64,000 nt of DNA from Streptomyces sp. 2114.4 (GTDB lineage Bacteria; Actinomycetota; Actinomycetes; Streptomycetales; Streptomycetaceae). The stretch covers positions 1,736,001 to 1,800,000 of the forward strand of contig NZ_FYEY01000001.1 of NCBI RefSeq assembly GCF_900187385.1, read 5' to 3'. How positions within the stretch are numbered: position 1 is the stretch's first letter; each line of letters begins with the position of its first letter. Shown here piece after piece: positions 42,379-51,482 of the stretch. A program made the translations under genes and the position numbers. The notes under the pieces are model-generated. The model did not search any database. It was given only the letters and a program-made list of their open reading frames with translations, and was not told where the DNA came from.

Positions 42379-42945
42379 ATGACCGCCGCACAAGCAGACC
42401 ATGCAGGTGCCCGAAGCGATATCAGAGAATTGCCGGAGGGCTTCAAGCTCGACACCCCACGCGTGGAGGACGGAGCCGCGATCTGGCGTATCGCCCGCGA
42501 CTCGAAGACGCTGGACCTCAACTCCTCGTACAGCTACCTCCTGTGGTGTCGCGACTTCGCCGCCACCTCCGTCGTCGCCCGCGACACGGAGGGCGAGCCG
42601 GCCGCTTTCGTCACCGGATACATCCGCCCCGAGCGCCCGGAGACCCTCGTCGTCTGGCAGGTAGCCGTCGACGACGCGCACCGTGGCCAGGGGCTGGCGG
42701 CCGCACTCCTGGACGGGCTCGCCGCCCGTGCCAGGGACGAGCTGGGCATGCGCTTCGTCGAGACCACCATCACCCCCGACAACGCCGCATCCAACCGGTT
42801 GTTCGCGTCCTTCGCCGAGCGGCACTCAGTGCCGATCAAGCGCGAGGTGCTCTTCGACGCGGGGCTGTTCCCCGAGCAGGGCCACGAGCCGGAGGTGCTG
42901 CACCTCATCGGCCCGTTCGGGCCACCGGCCCGCCCGGAGCACTGA
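42379..42945 (+). CDS. ectA: L-2,4-diaminobutyric acid acetyltransferase EctA
   Basis: 188 aa. GNAT fold: FKLDTPRVEDGAAIWRIARD, LDLNSSYSYLLWCRDFAATS (EctA hallmark), VVWQVAVDDAHRGQGLAAAL with the acetyl-CoA loop, and ETTITPDNAASNRLF. It acetylates 2,4-diaminobutyrate at the gamma amino group, the second step of ectoine synthesis. It is the first gene of ectABCD. The ATG lacks a ribosome site (see the -10 element). The 137-bp gap to ectB contains no terminator that I can see. Confidence 0.95.
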   Translation: MTAAQADHAGARSDIRELPEGFKLDTPRVEDGAAIWRIARDSKTLDLNSSYSYLLWCRDFAATSVVARDTEGEPAAFVTGYIRPERPETLVVWQVAVDDAHRGQGLAAALLDGLAARARDELGMRFVETTITPDNAASNRLFASFAERHSVPIKREVLFDAGLFPEQGHEPEVLHLIGPFGPPARPEH

Positions 42946-43082
42946 CGCCACCCAGGACCGCGCGGCCACCGCGCCGCAGCGGCCATGCGGGACCCGGCAC
43001 CACACCCCCGCGACACCGCCGGCACCGCCCAGCCCCACAGACTTCCTGACCCTTTTCGCCACTCATCTCCCAGGAGCATGTT

Positions 43083-44351
43083 GTGACCATCACCCAGCCC
43101 GATCTGAGCGTCTTCGAGACCGTGGAGTCGGAGGTCCGCAGCTACTGCCGTAGCTGGCCCACCGTCTTCGACCGCGCGCAGGGCAGCCGCATGACCGACG
43201 AGGACGGCCACACCTACCTCGACTTCTTCGCAGGGGCCGGCTCGCTCAACTACGGCCACAACAACCCCGTGCTCAAACGCGCTCTGATCGACTACATCGA
43301 GCGGGACGGCGTCACCCACGGCCTGGACATGTCCACCACGGCCAAGCGGGCGTTCCTGGAGTCGTTCCAGAACATCATCCTGCGGCCCCGTGACCTGCCC
43401 TACAAGGTCATGTTCCCGGGCCCGACGGGCGCCAACTCCGTCGAGGCCGCGCTCAAACTGGCCCGTAAGGTCAAGGGCCGCGAATCGATCGTGTCCTTCA
43501 CCAATGCCTTCCACGGCATGTCGCTGGGCGCCCTCGCCGTCACCGGTAACTCCATGAAGCGGGCCGGTGCCGGTATCCCGCTGGTGCACGGCACCCCGAT
43601 GCCGTTCGACAACTACCTCGACGGCACCTACCCCGACTTCCTGTGGTTCGAGCGGCTGCTGGAGGACCAGGGCTCCGGCCTGAACACCCCCGCCGCCGTG
43701 ATCGTCGAGACGGTCCAGGGCGAGGGCGGCATCAACGTCGCCCGTCCCGAGTGGCTGCGCGCCCTCGCCGACCTGTGCGAGCGCTGGGACATGCTGCTCA
43801 TCGTCGACGACATCCAGATGGGCTGCGGCCGTACGGGTGCCTTCTTCTCCTTCGAGGAGGCGGGCATCGTGCCGGACATCGTCACCGTCTCGAAGTCCAT
43901 CAGCGGCTACGGCCTGCCGCTCGCGCTCACCCTGTTCAAGCCTGAGCTGGACATCTGGGAGCCGGGCGAGCACAACGGCACCTTCCGCGGCAACAACCCG
44001 GCGTTCGTCACCGCCGCCGCGACGCTGGACACCTACTGGGCCGACGGCCAGATGGAGAAGCAGACTCTCGCCCGCGGTGAGATCGTCGAAGCACACCTGA
44101 AGGCCATTGCCGAGGAGCACCCGGACGCCATCGCCGAGTACCGCGGCCGCGGTCTGGTGTGGGGCATGGAGCTCAACGACAAGCCCGTCGCCGACAAGAT
44201 TGCCAAGCGCGCCTTCGAGCTGGGTCTGCTGATCGAGACCTCCGGCCCGGAGAGCGAGGTCGTCAAGCTGCTGCCCGCGCTGACGACCACCCCCGAGGAG
44301 CTGGACGAGGGCCTTCGGATCCTCGCCCGCGCGGTCCGCGACTGCGTCTGA
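43083..44351 (+). CDS. ectB: diaminobutyrate-2-oxoglutarate transaminase EctB
   Basis: 422 aa from GTG 43083 (AGGAG upstream). Class III aminotransferase: [72 protein letters not shown] (Asp to the PLP nitrogen) and [14 protein letters not shown] with the PLP lysine (K about 271). It makes L-2,4-diaminobutyrate from aspartate semialdehyde and glutamate. Confidence 0.97.
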   Translation: MTITQPDLSVFETVESEVRSYCRSWPTVFDRAQGSRMTDEDGHTYLDFFAGAGSLNYGHNNPVLKRALIDYIERDGVTHGLDMSTTAKRAFLESFQNIILRPRDLPYKVMFPGPTGANSVEAALKLARKVKGRESIVSFTNAFHGMSLGALAVTGNSMKRAGAGIPLVHGTPMPFDNYLDGTYPDFLWFERLLEDQGSGLNTPAAVIVETVQGEGGINVARPEWLRALADLCERWDMLLIVDDIQMGCGRTGAFFSFEEAGIVPDIVTVSKSISGYGLPLALTLFKPELDIWEPGEHNGTFRGNNPAFVTAAATLDTYWADGQMEKQTLARGEIVEAHLKAIAEEHPDAIAEYRGRGLVWGMELNDKPVADKIAKRAFELGLLIETSGPESEVVKLLPALTTTPEELDEGLRILARAVRDCV

Positions 44352-44397
44352 CCACTCCAGAGCCCCTTACCGTTCCACAGAAAGGCACCGAGTCACC

Positions 44398-44814
44398 GTG
44401 ATCGTCCGATCCTTCAAGGACATCGAAGGCACCGACCGCCACGTCAAGGCCAAGTCGGGCACCTGGGAGAGCAAGCGCATCGTGCTCGCCAAGGAGCGCG
44501 TCGGCTTCTCGCTGCACGAGACCACCCTGTACGCCGGTACGGAGACCTCGATGTGGTACGCGAACCACATCGAAGCCGTACTCTGCGTAGAGGGCGAGGC
44601 CGAGCTCACGAACGACGAGAACGGCGAGAAGCACATCATCACGCCGGGCACGATGTACCTGCTCGACGGGCACGAGAAGCACACCATGCGGATCAAGAAG
44701 GACTTCCGCTGCGTCTGCGTCTTCAACCCGCCGGTCACCGGCCGCGAGGACCACGACGAGAACGGGGTCTACCCGTTGCTCACCGAGCCGGAGCCCGAGG
44801 CCGAGACGGTCTGA
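44398..44814 (+). CDS. ectC: L-ectoine synthase EctC
   Basis: 138 aa, a small cupin of normal length. [20 protein letters not shown] at the N terminus, [20 protein letters not shown], then [20 protein letters not shown] carrying the metal-ligand and active-site residues of the family. It closes the ring of N-gamma-acetyldiaminobutyrate to ectoine by dehydration. GTG 44398, 46 bp after ectB. Confidence 0.97.
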   Translation: MIVRSFKDIEGTDRHVKAKSGTWESKRIVLAKERVGFSLHETTLYAGTETSMWYANHIEAVLCVEGEAELTNDENGEKHIITPGTMYLLDGHEKHTMRIKKDFRCVCVFNPPVTGREDHDENGVYPLLTEPEPEAETV

Positions 44815-44910
44815 GGCATCGGCACCCGCCTGCCCCGTCCGGCAGATGAGGAAGGCACGCCCACACGCACGGAAGCCAGAGCCCGTACGAGAGGAGAGGA
44901 AGGCAACACC

Positions 44911-45810
44911 ATGACCACCGCACCCGAGCGCACCGCCGACCTGTACCCGACCCGTGGGACCGCTGAGGTCATCACCCCGCGGAAGGATCCGGTGGTGTGG
45001 TCGCAGCCCGGAGCGGCCGGCCCGTTCGCGCCGTCCGAGCTGAGCGACTTCGAACGCGACGGCTTTTTCGCCATCGGGGAACTGCTCACCGCGGAAGAAG
45101 TCGCGGTGTACCGCGCCGAACTGGACCGTCTCGTCCTCGACCCGACGATGCGCGCCGACCCGCGCTCCATCGTCGAGCCGAAGTCCCAGGACGTCCGGAC
45201 CGTGTTCGAGGTGCACAAGATCAGCGAGGTGTTCGCCAAGCTGGTCTCCGACCCGCGTGTGGTCGGCCGTGCCCGTCAGATCCTCGGCTCGGACGTCTAC
45301 GTCCACCAGTCGCGGATCAACGTGAAGCCGGGCTTCGGTGCCTCCGGCTTCTACTGGCACTCGGACTTCGAGACCTGGCACGCCGAGGACGGTCTGCCGA
45401 ACATGCGCACCGTGTCGGTCTCGATCGCCCTGACGGAGAACTACGAGACCAACGGCGGCTTGATGATCATGCCCGGCTCGCACCAGCACTTCGTGGGCTG
45501 TGAGGGCGAGACGCCGAAGGACAACTACAAGCGGTCCCTGCAGATGCAGGACGCGGGCATCCCGTCGGACGAGGTGCTGACGAAGATGGCGGACAAGCAC
45601 GGCATCCGTCTCTTCACCGGCAAGGCCGGCTCGGCGACCTGGTTCGACTGCAATGCCATGCACGGCTCGGGTGACAACATCACGCCGTACCCGCGCAGCA
45701 ATGTCTTCATCGTCTTCAACAGCGTGGACAACGAAGCGGTGGAGCCGTTCGCGGCGCCGGTCCGGCGCCCCGAGTACATCGGAGCCCGGGACTTCACGCC
45801 GGTGAAGTAG
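44911..45810 (+). CDS. ectD: ectoine 5-hydroxylase EctD
   Basis: 299 aa. Fe(II)/2-oxoglutarate dioxygenase: the iron triad is H about 150 and D about 152 in FYWHSDFETWHAEDG, and H about 251 in NAMHGSGDN, matching the spacing of characterised EctD proteins; the substrate-binding segment with SRINVKPGFGASGFYWHSD is conserved. It converts ectoine to 5-hydroxyectoine. Strong GAGGAGAGGAAGG upstream of the ATG. It completes the operon and is followed by a terminator. Confidence 0.97.
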   Translation: MTTAPERTADLYPTRGTAEVITPRKDPVVWSQPGAAGPFAPSELSDFERDGFFAIGELLTAEEVAVYRAELDRLVLDPTMRADPRSIVEPKSQDVRTVFEVHKISEVFAKLVSDPRVVGRARQILGSDVYVHQSRINVKPGFGASGFYWHSDFETWHAEDGLPNMRTVSVSIALTENYETNGGLMIMPGSHQHFVGCEGETPKDNYKRSLQMQDAGIPSDEVLTKMADKHGIRLFTGKAGSATWFDCNAMHGSGDNITPYPRSNVFIVFNSVDNEAVEPFAAPVRRPEYIGARDFTPVK

Positions 45811-45829
45811 GCACGGCGCAGTACGGGTG

Positions 45830-45873
45830 GCGCGGCTGCCGCACAGCAGGGTCTGTGCGGCGGCCGCGCTTTT
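45830..45873 (+). terminator. rho-independent terminator of ectABCD
   Basis: GCGCGGCTGCCGCACA (45830-45845) pairs with TGTGCGGCGGCCGCGC (45854-45869) with a single mismatch, followed by TTTT at 45870-45873. Eight-base loop. It lies 20 bases after the ectD stop and is well placed to end both ectD and the convergent aminotransferase gene. Confidence 0.85.
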
Positions 45874-45897
45874 GTGTGAGCGGGGCCCCGGTCCGGG

Positions 45898-46959
45898 CTA
45901 CCCCAGCAGGTCCAGCAACCGGTCCACGTCGTCCGTCGAGTTGTAGAGGTGGAAGGCCGCGCGGAGCAGCCCGCCGCGCACCGAGACCCGCACCCCCGCC
46001 TCGGTCAGCCGCTGCTCCGCGTCCGCGATCCCGGGGGTGGAGACGATCGCCGAACCGGGCGCGGGGCAGGGCGTCAGACCGCGGTCGGCCAGGCCCGCGC
46101 GATAGTGGTCGGCGAGGGCGGTGTTGTGGGCGTGGACGGCCGCCACCCCCAGCTCCTCAAGGAGGCCGAGGGACTGCTCGGCGCCCGCATAGGAGAGGTG
46201 AGCGTGCGGTTCGTCGAAGCGCCGGGCGTCGGCCGCCGGCCGGATCACGCCGTAGTTGGAGGCCCCCAGGTCCTCGCCCGCGACCCAGCCGGCGTGCAGG
46301 GCGGCGGGCCACTCCCCGCCCCGCCCGAGGTCCCCGCCGAACGCCATGAAGGTCGTCCCGCGCGGGCACAGCAGCCACTTGAAGGCCCCGGCGACGACGA
46401 AGTCGAAGTCGGCGGCGCGCAGCGGCAGCCAGCCGGCGGCCTGGGTGATGTCGAGGTAGGTGCGCGCCCCGTGGGCCCGCGCCGCCTCGCGGACCGCCGC
46501 CATGTCGGCGATCCGCCCGTCCAGTGACTGGACGGCGCTGAAGGCGATCAGCGCGGTGCCGGGGCGTACCGCGTCGGCAAGCGCCTCCAGCGGCACGGTG
46601 CGCAGCTTGATCCCCGGGTGGGCGGCGAACGGATTGAGCAGGGAGCTGAAGTCGCCCTCGGGGGCGAGCACTTCGGCACCGGCCGGGAGCGAGCCGGCGA
46701 CGAACGCGGACTGCACCGCGACCGAGCTGCCGACGGCGACCCGCTCGGCGGGCACGTCCAGCAGCCGGGCGAAGGCGGCACGGGAGGCATGGGCGGCGGC
46801 GAAGTAGTCGCGGCCCATGGTGCCGTAGGAGACGGATTCCTCGACGGCGGCGCGCAGGGCGGCGGCACTGCGCGCGGGGAGGAGCCCGCTGGAGGCGGAG
46901 TTCAGATAGGTCGTCCGGGGCGCGAATTCCGACCCGCCGAGTGCGTCACGTCGCTGCAT
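45898..46959 (-). CDS. class V aminotransferase-fold PLP enzyme
   Basis: 353 aa from ATG 46959. The fold type I signature is present: TYLNSASSGLLPARSAAALR, AVQSLDGRIADMAAVREAAR, RTYLDITQAAGWLPLRAADF (Asp/His around PLP) and the lysine in VAGAFKWLLCPRGTT. Relatives include cysteine desulfurase-like and isopenicillin-epimerase-like proteins, so the reaction is not defined. It is convergent with ectD. A longer in-frame start (47139) adds an unrelated sequence with no homology. Confidence 0.85.
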   Translation of the reverse strand: MQRRDALGGSEFAPRTTYLNSASSGLLPARSAAALRAAVEESVSYGTMGRDYFAAAHASRAAFARLLDVPAERVAVGSSVAVQSAFVAGSLPAGAEVLAPEGDFSSLLNPFAAHPGIKLRTVPLEALADAVRPGTALIAFSAVQSLDGRIADMAAVREAARAHGARTYLDITQAAGWLPLRAADFDFVVAGAFKWLLCPRGTTFMAFGGDLGRGGEWPAALHAGWVAGEDLGASNYGVIRPAADARRFDEPHAHLSYAGAEQSLGLLEELGVAAVHAHNTALADHYRAGLADRGLTPCPAPGSAIVSTPGIADAEQRLTEAGVRVSVRGGLLRAAFHLYNSTDDVDRLLDLLG

Positions 46960-47142
46960 GCCCCCACTGTGCGCGGTGATCCCCCGGCGCGTCCATGACC
47001 CGGGCCGTATCCCGCCAACGCGCCTTCCGGGGCCGCACGGGGCGAGGCCCGCGCCGGGCTCCGCGGCCGCACGCTCATCGGCCCGCACCTCCTGCGCGTA
47101 CGCCGCGGGGTCTGCCAAGTGTATTGGCACCGGGCTCACTGT

Positions 47143-48360
47143 TCAGTTACTTCTTCGGGAGTGCTTTAATCCCTGGTAAGCCTCTCGCAGGTCGGATGCT
47201 TCCGGAAGCTGACGCCGCTCCACAGCCATAACAACTTCAAGAGCGCGCCAGTGATTCGACGGAACGACGCGGCCGGATAGTATGGCCCGCTGCGCTGCGT
47301 TGCAAGCCTCATCAAGCCGATCGCTTCCGAGCAAGGCCAGCGCCAAATCAATGTTTGCTGAGGCCACCCGGCGCGGCCATTTTTCGACATCGTCAGCGGG
47401 TGCGAGTCTGGCGATTACCTGACGTGCGTAGTCTTCCGCTGCGGGATCACCGACCCACGCAAGCGTCGTCGCTGTGTAAGCCAGGGCCTTACCAGGATCG
47501 TATTGGTAATGATGCTCAGTGCCCTTACGCGGGACCATCCCGGCCGACATTCGATGGACTCGCTCTATGGCCGCGTAGGTTTCCCGCCCCTCTCCGAGCC
47601 GCGCCCTGGCCCTCCCCTCTTGCGCTGTGGCTTGAATGGCAGCGGAGGTTCCGGCCGGCGCCAATTGTTGTGCAATCAGCGAGAGTTCTAGAGCACGGGC
47701 ATAATCGCCTTCCGTAAGGACTCGCCAAGCATCGGTCTCGTAGCACCACGCCTCAATCTCCCGGTGCTCTGCATGCTGCGCGAGATTGGCGGCTGTCTGC
47801 AAGCGGGCCGTCGCTGCGTGGTCCTGGTGCAGGTCGATATGCAGCGTGGCGCCCAATAGCTGAAACCAGCCTCCGACCACATAAAGGCGGCGCTGTTCTG
47901 CAAGAGTCATGCGTGCATACATGAGGTGGGCCACGTATGCAGAATGCTTGCGCACTCGTTCGAGCAGATCTTGCGGAGGGGACGTAGGGTATTTCATGGC
48001 GAGTTCATCGAATGTACCTTCGAGGCGATGCAATGTCTCTTTGCCTACATCGCTAGCTGCTACTCGCCGCGCCAGTTCGAGTGCATCGAATTCATCGTCG
48101 TTGTTTGGCGATTGGGGAGCGAGCCACCCATTACGTGACGGCGGGGCGTAAGCGTCGGGCACCAGTAGTGCGTCAAGTTCTGCCGATGTGATCGACAACG
48201 CCTTTGCGATCTTCGGGCGCTGCCAAGGCTGAGGGTCGTTTTTCCCGTTCTCCCAGCGCTGGACGGTCGAGCGGTCAACGCCGACTGCTTCCGCGAATTC
48301 CTCTTGATTGAGCCCACATGCTTTCCGGCGCTCCGCCAGCCTCCGCCGTCGACTAGTCAT
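47143..48360 (-). CDS. XRE family regulator with C-terminal TPR-like region
   Basis: 405 aa. The N-terminal HTH is clear: CGLNQEEFAEAVGVDRSTVQ and RWENGKNDPQPWQRPKIAKA. From about residue 110 the rest is helical repeats (LVERVRKHSAYVAHL-like, AANLAQHAEHREIEAWCYET, LELSLIAQQLAPAG, TLAWVGDPAAEDYARQVI) like the TPR-type Streptomyces regulators of the WhiJ/AbaA-like kind. No membrane segment. GC is visibly lower than in neighbouring genes. It diverges from a small-protein/Nudix module and probably controls it. Confidence 0.88.
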   Translation of the reverse strand: MTSRRRRLAERRKACGLNQEEFAEAVGVDRSTVQRWENGKNDPQPWQRPKIAKALSITSAELDALLVPDAYAPPSRNGWLAPQSPNNDDEFDALELARRVAASDVGKETLHRLEGTFDELAMKYPTSPPQDLLERVRKHSAYVAHLMYARMTLAEQRRLYVVGGWFQLLGATLHIDLHQDHAATARLQTAANLAQHAEHREIEAWCYETDAWRVLTEGDYARALELSLIAQQLAPAGTSAAIQATAQEGRARARLGEGRETYAAIERVHRMSAGMVPRKGTEHHYQYDPGKALAYTATTLAWVGDPAAEDYARQVIARLAPADDVEKWPRRVASANIDLALALLGSDRLDEACNAAQRAILSGRVVPSNHWRALEVVMAVERRQLPEASDLREAYQGLKHSRRSN

Positions 48361-48516
48361 CGTGGCCCGTCCCCTCTCGCGCCCGGTGCGTCTTCCCTGG
48401 CCAGCGTAGCCAGTGAGGCCAGGGTGCGGCAGGACTGCGGCCTTTCTGCTGTGGCGATAGACGGCTGGTGGCGCTTTTGTGGGTCAACGCCCAACAACGG
48501 ACACAGACTTGAGAGG

Positions 48517-48747
48517 ATGAGCGGGGTTGTGACCATGGCAAGCCAGACCACAGCGCAGACGAACACCGTGCAGGAGAAGCCTGTCGATCTCCCGTTGACG
48601 CTGGAGCCCGGCCCAAAGCCCATCCCCGGTTGCGCCCACTGCGACAAGGTGGCCATAGACCGGGACCGGGCCAAGGCGAACGGCGACGGTAGCAGCGTGA
48701 GTGATTGCAACGTCCGTATGCGTCGGCACCTCTCGGACGCACACTGA
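48517..48747 (+). CDS. small Cys-containing protein divergent from the XRE regulator (76 aa)
   Basis: Starts are ATG 48517 or ATG 48535; I use the first. The product begins with a Thr/Gln-rich stretch and LDLPLTLEPGPKPIPG-type sequence, then CAHCDKVAIDRDRAKANGDG and SDCNVRMRRHLSD. A CxxC followed by a Cys and His resembles a small zinc-binding or helix-capping module seen beside XRE regulators and toxin-like genes in streptomycetes. Function unknown; by position it is the regulator's partner. Confidence 0.6.
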   Translation: MSGVVTMASQTTAQTNTVQEKPVDLPLTLEPGPKPIPGCAHCDKVAIDRDRAKANGDGSSVSDCNVRMRRHLSDAH

Positions 48748-49057
48748 TGGCCACGATGCCCGCGCGGCACCAGGAGCGCCCCACGCGCCCGCTCCGGCCC
48801 CGGAACTGGTCATCCTTATAGGCGATCCGGACAGCCAGTACGCGGCCTCTCCGGCCGGTTGGTGGGACCAGTACGGCGGAGCGCTGGACGTGGCCTCTGG
48901 GGTGGTCTGCCTCCCGGGCCCGACACATCCCCCGTCGCCGTTCCACCCCGAGGACTGCCCGAACTGCGTCCCGACTTGGCGGTGTGTGTGTGAATTTCGT
49001 GCATCGAGTGCGGGGCCAGTTGTTCGCGTTGGCCGGCCCGCTCGGTCGGGTCCGTAG
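48701..49057 (+). CDS. short conserved-looking protein, start unclear (possible frameshift)
   Basis: The frame from GTG 48701 reads, after a weak first 35 residues, ELVILIGDPDSQYAASPAGW, WDQYGGALDVASGVVCLPGP, PFHPEDCPNCVPTWRCVCEF. That central part looks like a real domain with two Cys pairs. Its only frame-consistent start lies inside the upstream gene, whereas an ATG at 48747, which overlaps that gene's end, is in another frame and stops after 24 codons. Either the gene starts within its neighbour or a frameshift near 48760-48800 separates its start from its body. Confidence 0.45.
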   Translation: MIATSVCVGTSRTHTDGHDARAAPGAPHAPAPAPELVILIGDPDSQYAASPAGWWDQYGGALDVASGVVCLPGPTHPPSPFHPEDCPNCVPTWRCVCEFRASSAGPVVRVGRPARSGP

Positions 49058-49143
49058 AAGCCTGAGCGTGACCCGTACCCCAAGACATAGGTTGTGCCAG
49101 CGTCGCAAGCGTCTAACCCGCTTGCCCTGTCGAAAGGGTGCGT

Positions 49144-49599
49144 ATGAAGCGAATCATTGCCCGAATGTGGAAACTCATTCGCGGCCCTCTGCAATGGCGC
49201 GTCCTATGGTTCGCTCACGCCAAGTTCATGATTGGCGTAACGGGCGTCGTACGCAACGAGGCGGGCGAAGTCCTGCTTCTCAAACACCGGATGTGGCCCG
49301 CTGACCGGCCATGGGGACTTCCGACCGGCTACGCGGTCAAGAGCGAGGAATTCCCGAAGACCATCGTTCGGGAGGTCCGGGAGGAAACCGGTCTTGTAGT
49401 TGTGCCGGGGCGACTGGTGCAGGTAACCAGTGGCTACAAGCTTCGCGTGGAAATCGCGTACGAGGCACTTCACGTGGGTGGAACTCTCAAGCTCGACAAC
49501 TTCGAGATTCTGGAGGCGAAATGGTTCAGCCCGAATGCGCTCCCGGACGGGATGCAAGATTCCCACATTCAGCTCATCAAGGCGGGCACGCCGACTTAA
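49144..49599 (+). CDS. Nudix hydrolase
   Basis: 151 aa from ATG 49144 (AAAGG at 7 bases). After a basic, hydrophobic N terminus (KRIIARMWKLIRGPLQWRVL) comes the Nudix domain: GVVRNEAGEVLLLKHRMW and the Nudix box GYAVKSEEFPKTIVREVREE then TGLVV, with the Glu residues that bind Mg. It would hydrolyse a nucleoside-diphosphate-linked substrate; which one is unknown. Same strand as the small proteins upstream, and the next gene follows after 23 bp. Confidence 0.85.
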   Translation: MKRIIARMWKLIRGPLQWRVLWFAHAKFMIGVTGVVRNEAGEVLLLKHRMWPADRPWGLPTGYAVKSEEFPKTIVREVREETGLVVVPGRLVQVTSGYKLRVEIAYEALHVGGTLKLDNFEILEAKWFSPNALPDGMQDSHIQLIKAGTPT

Positions 49600-49622
49600 C
49601 GGAACTCGCCCCGAATGAGTCC

Positions 49623-50576
49623 GTGAACGGCGCTAAGGCAATGGCGGCGCTGGCGGCTATGCGTGCCGACACGTCGCCCCTCACGGGCAAGCACCCCGCC
49701 CACGTGTTCCGTCCCCTCTCGGAAGTGCTCAGCCGGTGGGCGGCCGACGGAATCGACATCACGTCTTTCCATGCCGGCGTCGAAAACGCCAAACGACGGT
49801 ACGCCGGGCATGGGCTGGCGGTGATGCTGCCACTTGACCGCGTGTTGGTCGGCTGCGAATCCTCGCGCGCCGGGGCCTTCGGCGGCTTCCACCACCCGGA
49901 CCAGGGATACCGGCACCTTCAAATGGTGGCCGTCATCACCATGTTCGGACCCATGGAACGCCGGAATCCCGAATGCCCTGCGCTGGCACTTCTCGACCTG
50001 CTGCGCGCGTACGCCCATGACTGCCTTCACTACGGGTCGCGTCGGCGGTATGTGGAAGTGGCAGGCGCGCCGGTCCGCACTCAGTACGGGATTAACTACC
50101 GCCGGACAAAAGGACAGTGCTACTCGGCTGCTGACAAGCACGGAAGCCGCCACACGCGAAACCTCGGGGTCGTTATGGAAGGCGCGTGCGACAGAGAGGC
50201 GCGCGACCTCACCCGGCAGACGGCCGAACGCTTCGGCGTGACGGAACCCTCGGACGTTCTCGGCGCACTCGCGTTCCGGGATGTGACGGGGACGCTGACC
50301 GAGGTGGACACCGGGCGCGTGGTGGACCTGCTGGAAAGTACAGAGCAGACGCGGTATGCGGCGGCCCTTAACGGCTACGAGAGTGGCGTCAATCGCCGGT
50401 ACGCGGTGTTCCTGGGGGACTACGCCCCCGGGGAAGAAGACGACTTCCATGCCATCCTTCTCACGGCCATCATCAGCGGTGACGTGAGGGCGCTGGGCAT
50501 GTGGCTGGACGATCGGCACGGCCCTGGAACCTTCATGGGACTGTTCCGTTCCCCTGGCTACTTCGAACCATCCTGA
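49623..50576 (+). CDS. protein of unknown function with an HDxxH motif (possible metalloenzyme)
   Basis: 317 aa from GTG 49623 (start uncertain; ATG 49641 is also in frame). I do not recognise the family. A dense set of conserved-looking polar residues is found at FGGFHHPDQGYRHLQMVAV (about 88-103), RAYAHDCLHYGSRRRY (HDCLH at 132-136) and NLGVVMEGACDREARD (Glu about 186). HDxxH plus a Glu 50 residues later recalls the HExxH...E of gluzincins with Asp in place of the first Glu; this is a guess. No signal peptide. It lies directly after the Nudix gene. Confidence 0.7.
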   Translation: MNGAKAMAALAAMRADTSPLTGKHPAHVFRPLSEVLSRWAADGIDITSFHAGVENAKRRYAGHGLAVMLPLDRVLVGCESSRAGAFGGFHHPDQGYRHLQMVAVITMFGPMERRNPECPALALLDLLRAYAHDCLHYGSRRRYVEVAGAPVRTQYGINYRRTKGQCYSAADKHGSRHTRNLGVVMEGACDREARDLTRQTAERFGVTEPSDVLGALAFRDVTGTLTEVDTGRVVDLLESTEQTRYAAALNGYESGVNRRYAVFLGDYAPGEEDDFHAILLTAIISGDVRALGMWLDDRHGPGTFMGLFRSPGYFEPS

Positions 50577-50741
50577 CCGCGTAGGCGGCTCCTGATCGGC
50601 CCCGTCCGTGCGCTGCCCCCGTGGCGCACGGGCAGACCTTCGTCGTGCCTGGTCATGGCCGCCGGGGCCGTCCCGCTTCAGCGGCCCGTCCCACCGGTTT
50701 CCCCGGGGGCCGGCCGGCTGTTTCGTGGGTAGCGTCCCGGC

Positions 50742-51437
50742 ATGACCTCGCCACAGGGATTTCTCGGGTTCTGGGAGACGACCGGGTCCGCCAAGACCTT
50801 CACCCATCCGCTCGATCCGGCGCTGCTGGACGCCTGGGTGCCACGGAGCGCGCGGGTGCTGGATTACGGCTGCGGCTACGGGCGGCTGACCGCCCAGCTG
50901 GCCGGGCTCGGGTACGGGGCGGTCAGCGGGGTGGATGTCTCGGCGGCGCTGATCGCGCGGGGCCGGCGGGAGCATCCGGAGCTGGCGCTCATGCGGTGTC
51001 CCGGATTCCCGCTGCCGTTCGGGGACGGCAGCTTCGACGCGGCGCTGCTGTTCGCGGTGCTCACCTGCGTGCCCGGGGACGCGGACCAGACGGCGATCGC
51101 CGGGGAGCTGGGGCGGCTGGTGCGGCCCGGTGGGGTGGTGTACCTGAGCGATGTGCCGCTGCAGCGCGATGCGCTCAACCGGGAGCGGTATGCGCGGTTC
51201 GCGGAGCGCTACGGGACGTACGGGGTCTTCGAGACGCCCGATGGCGGGGTGTTCCGGCACCATCCGCCGGAGCGGCTGCGCGGGCTGCTGCGGGAGGCCG
51301 GTTTCTCGGTGCGGAAGGAGCGGGCCGGTGTGGTGGGCACGCTGGACGGGCGGACGGCGGAGCGGCTGCAGATCATTGCCCTGCGGGAGCCGGTCGCGGC
51401 GGGGCCGGAGCCGTCGCCGGGGCCGGCGTCAGGGTGA
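50742..51437 (+). CDS. class I SAM-dependent methyltransferase
   Basis: 231 aa. The Rossmann-like methyltransferase fold has motif I VLDYGCGYGRLTAQLAG (AdoMet binding), SGVDVSAALIARGRR, FPLPFGDGSFDAALLFAVLT and LGRLVRPGGVVYLSDV. Substrate not deducible. It converges on the aldehyde dehydrogenase gene with 45 bp between the stops. The 165-base gap to the island upstream shows no gene. Confidence 0.88.
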   Translation: MTSPQGFLGFWETTGSAKTFTHPLDPALLDAWVPRSARVLDYGCGYGRLTAQLAGLGYGAVSGVDVSAALIARGRREHPELALMRCPGFPLPFGDGSFDAALLFAVLTCVPGDADQTAIAGELGRLVRPGGVVYLSDVPLQRDALNRERYARFAERYGTYGVFETPDGGVFRHHPPERLRGLLREAGFSVRKERAGVVGTLDGRTAERLQIIALREPVAAGPEPSPGPASG

Positions 51438-51482
51438 GGTGGCAGGCGGCCTCGCCGGTCGCCGGGAGCGCGGTGTCTACGC

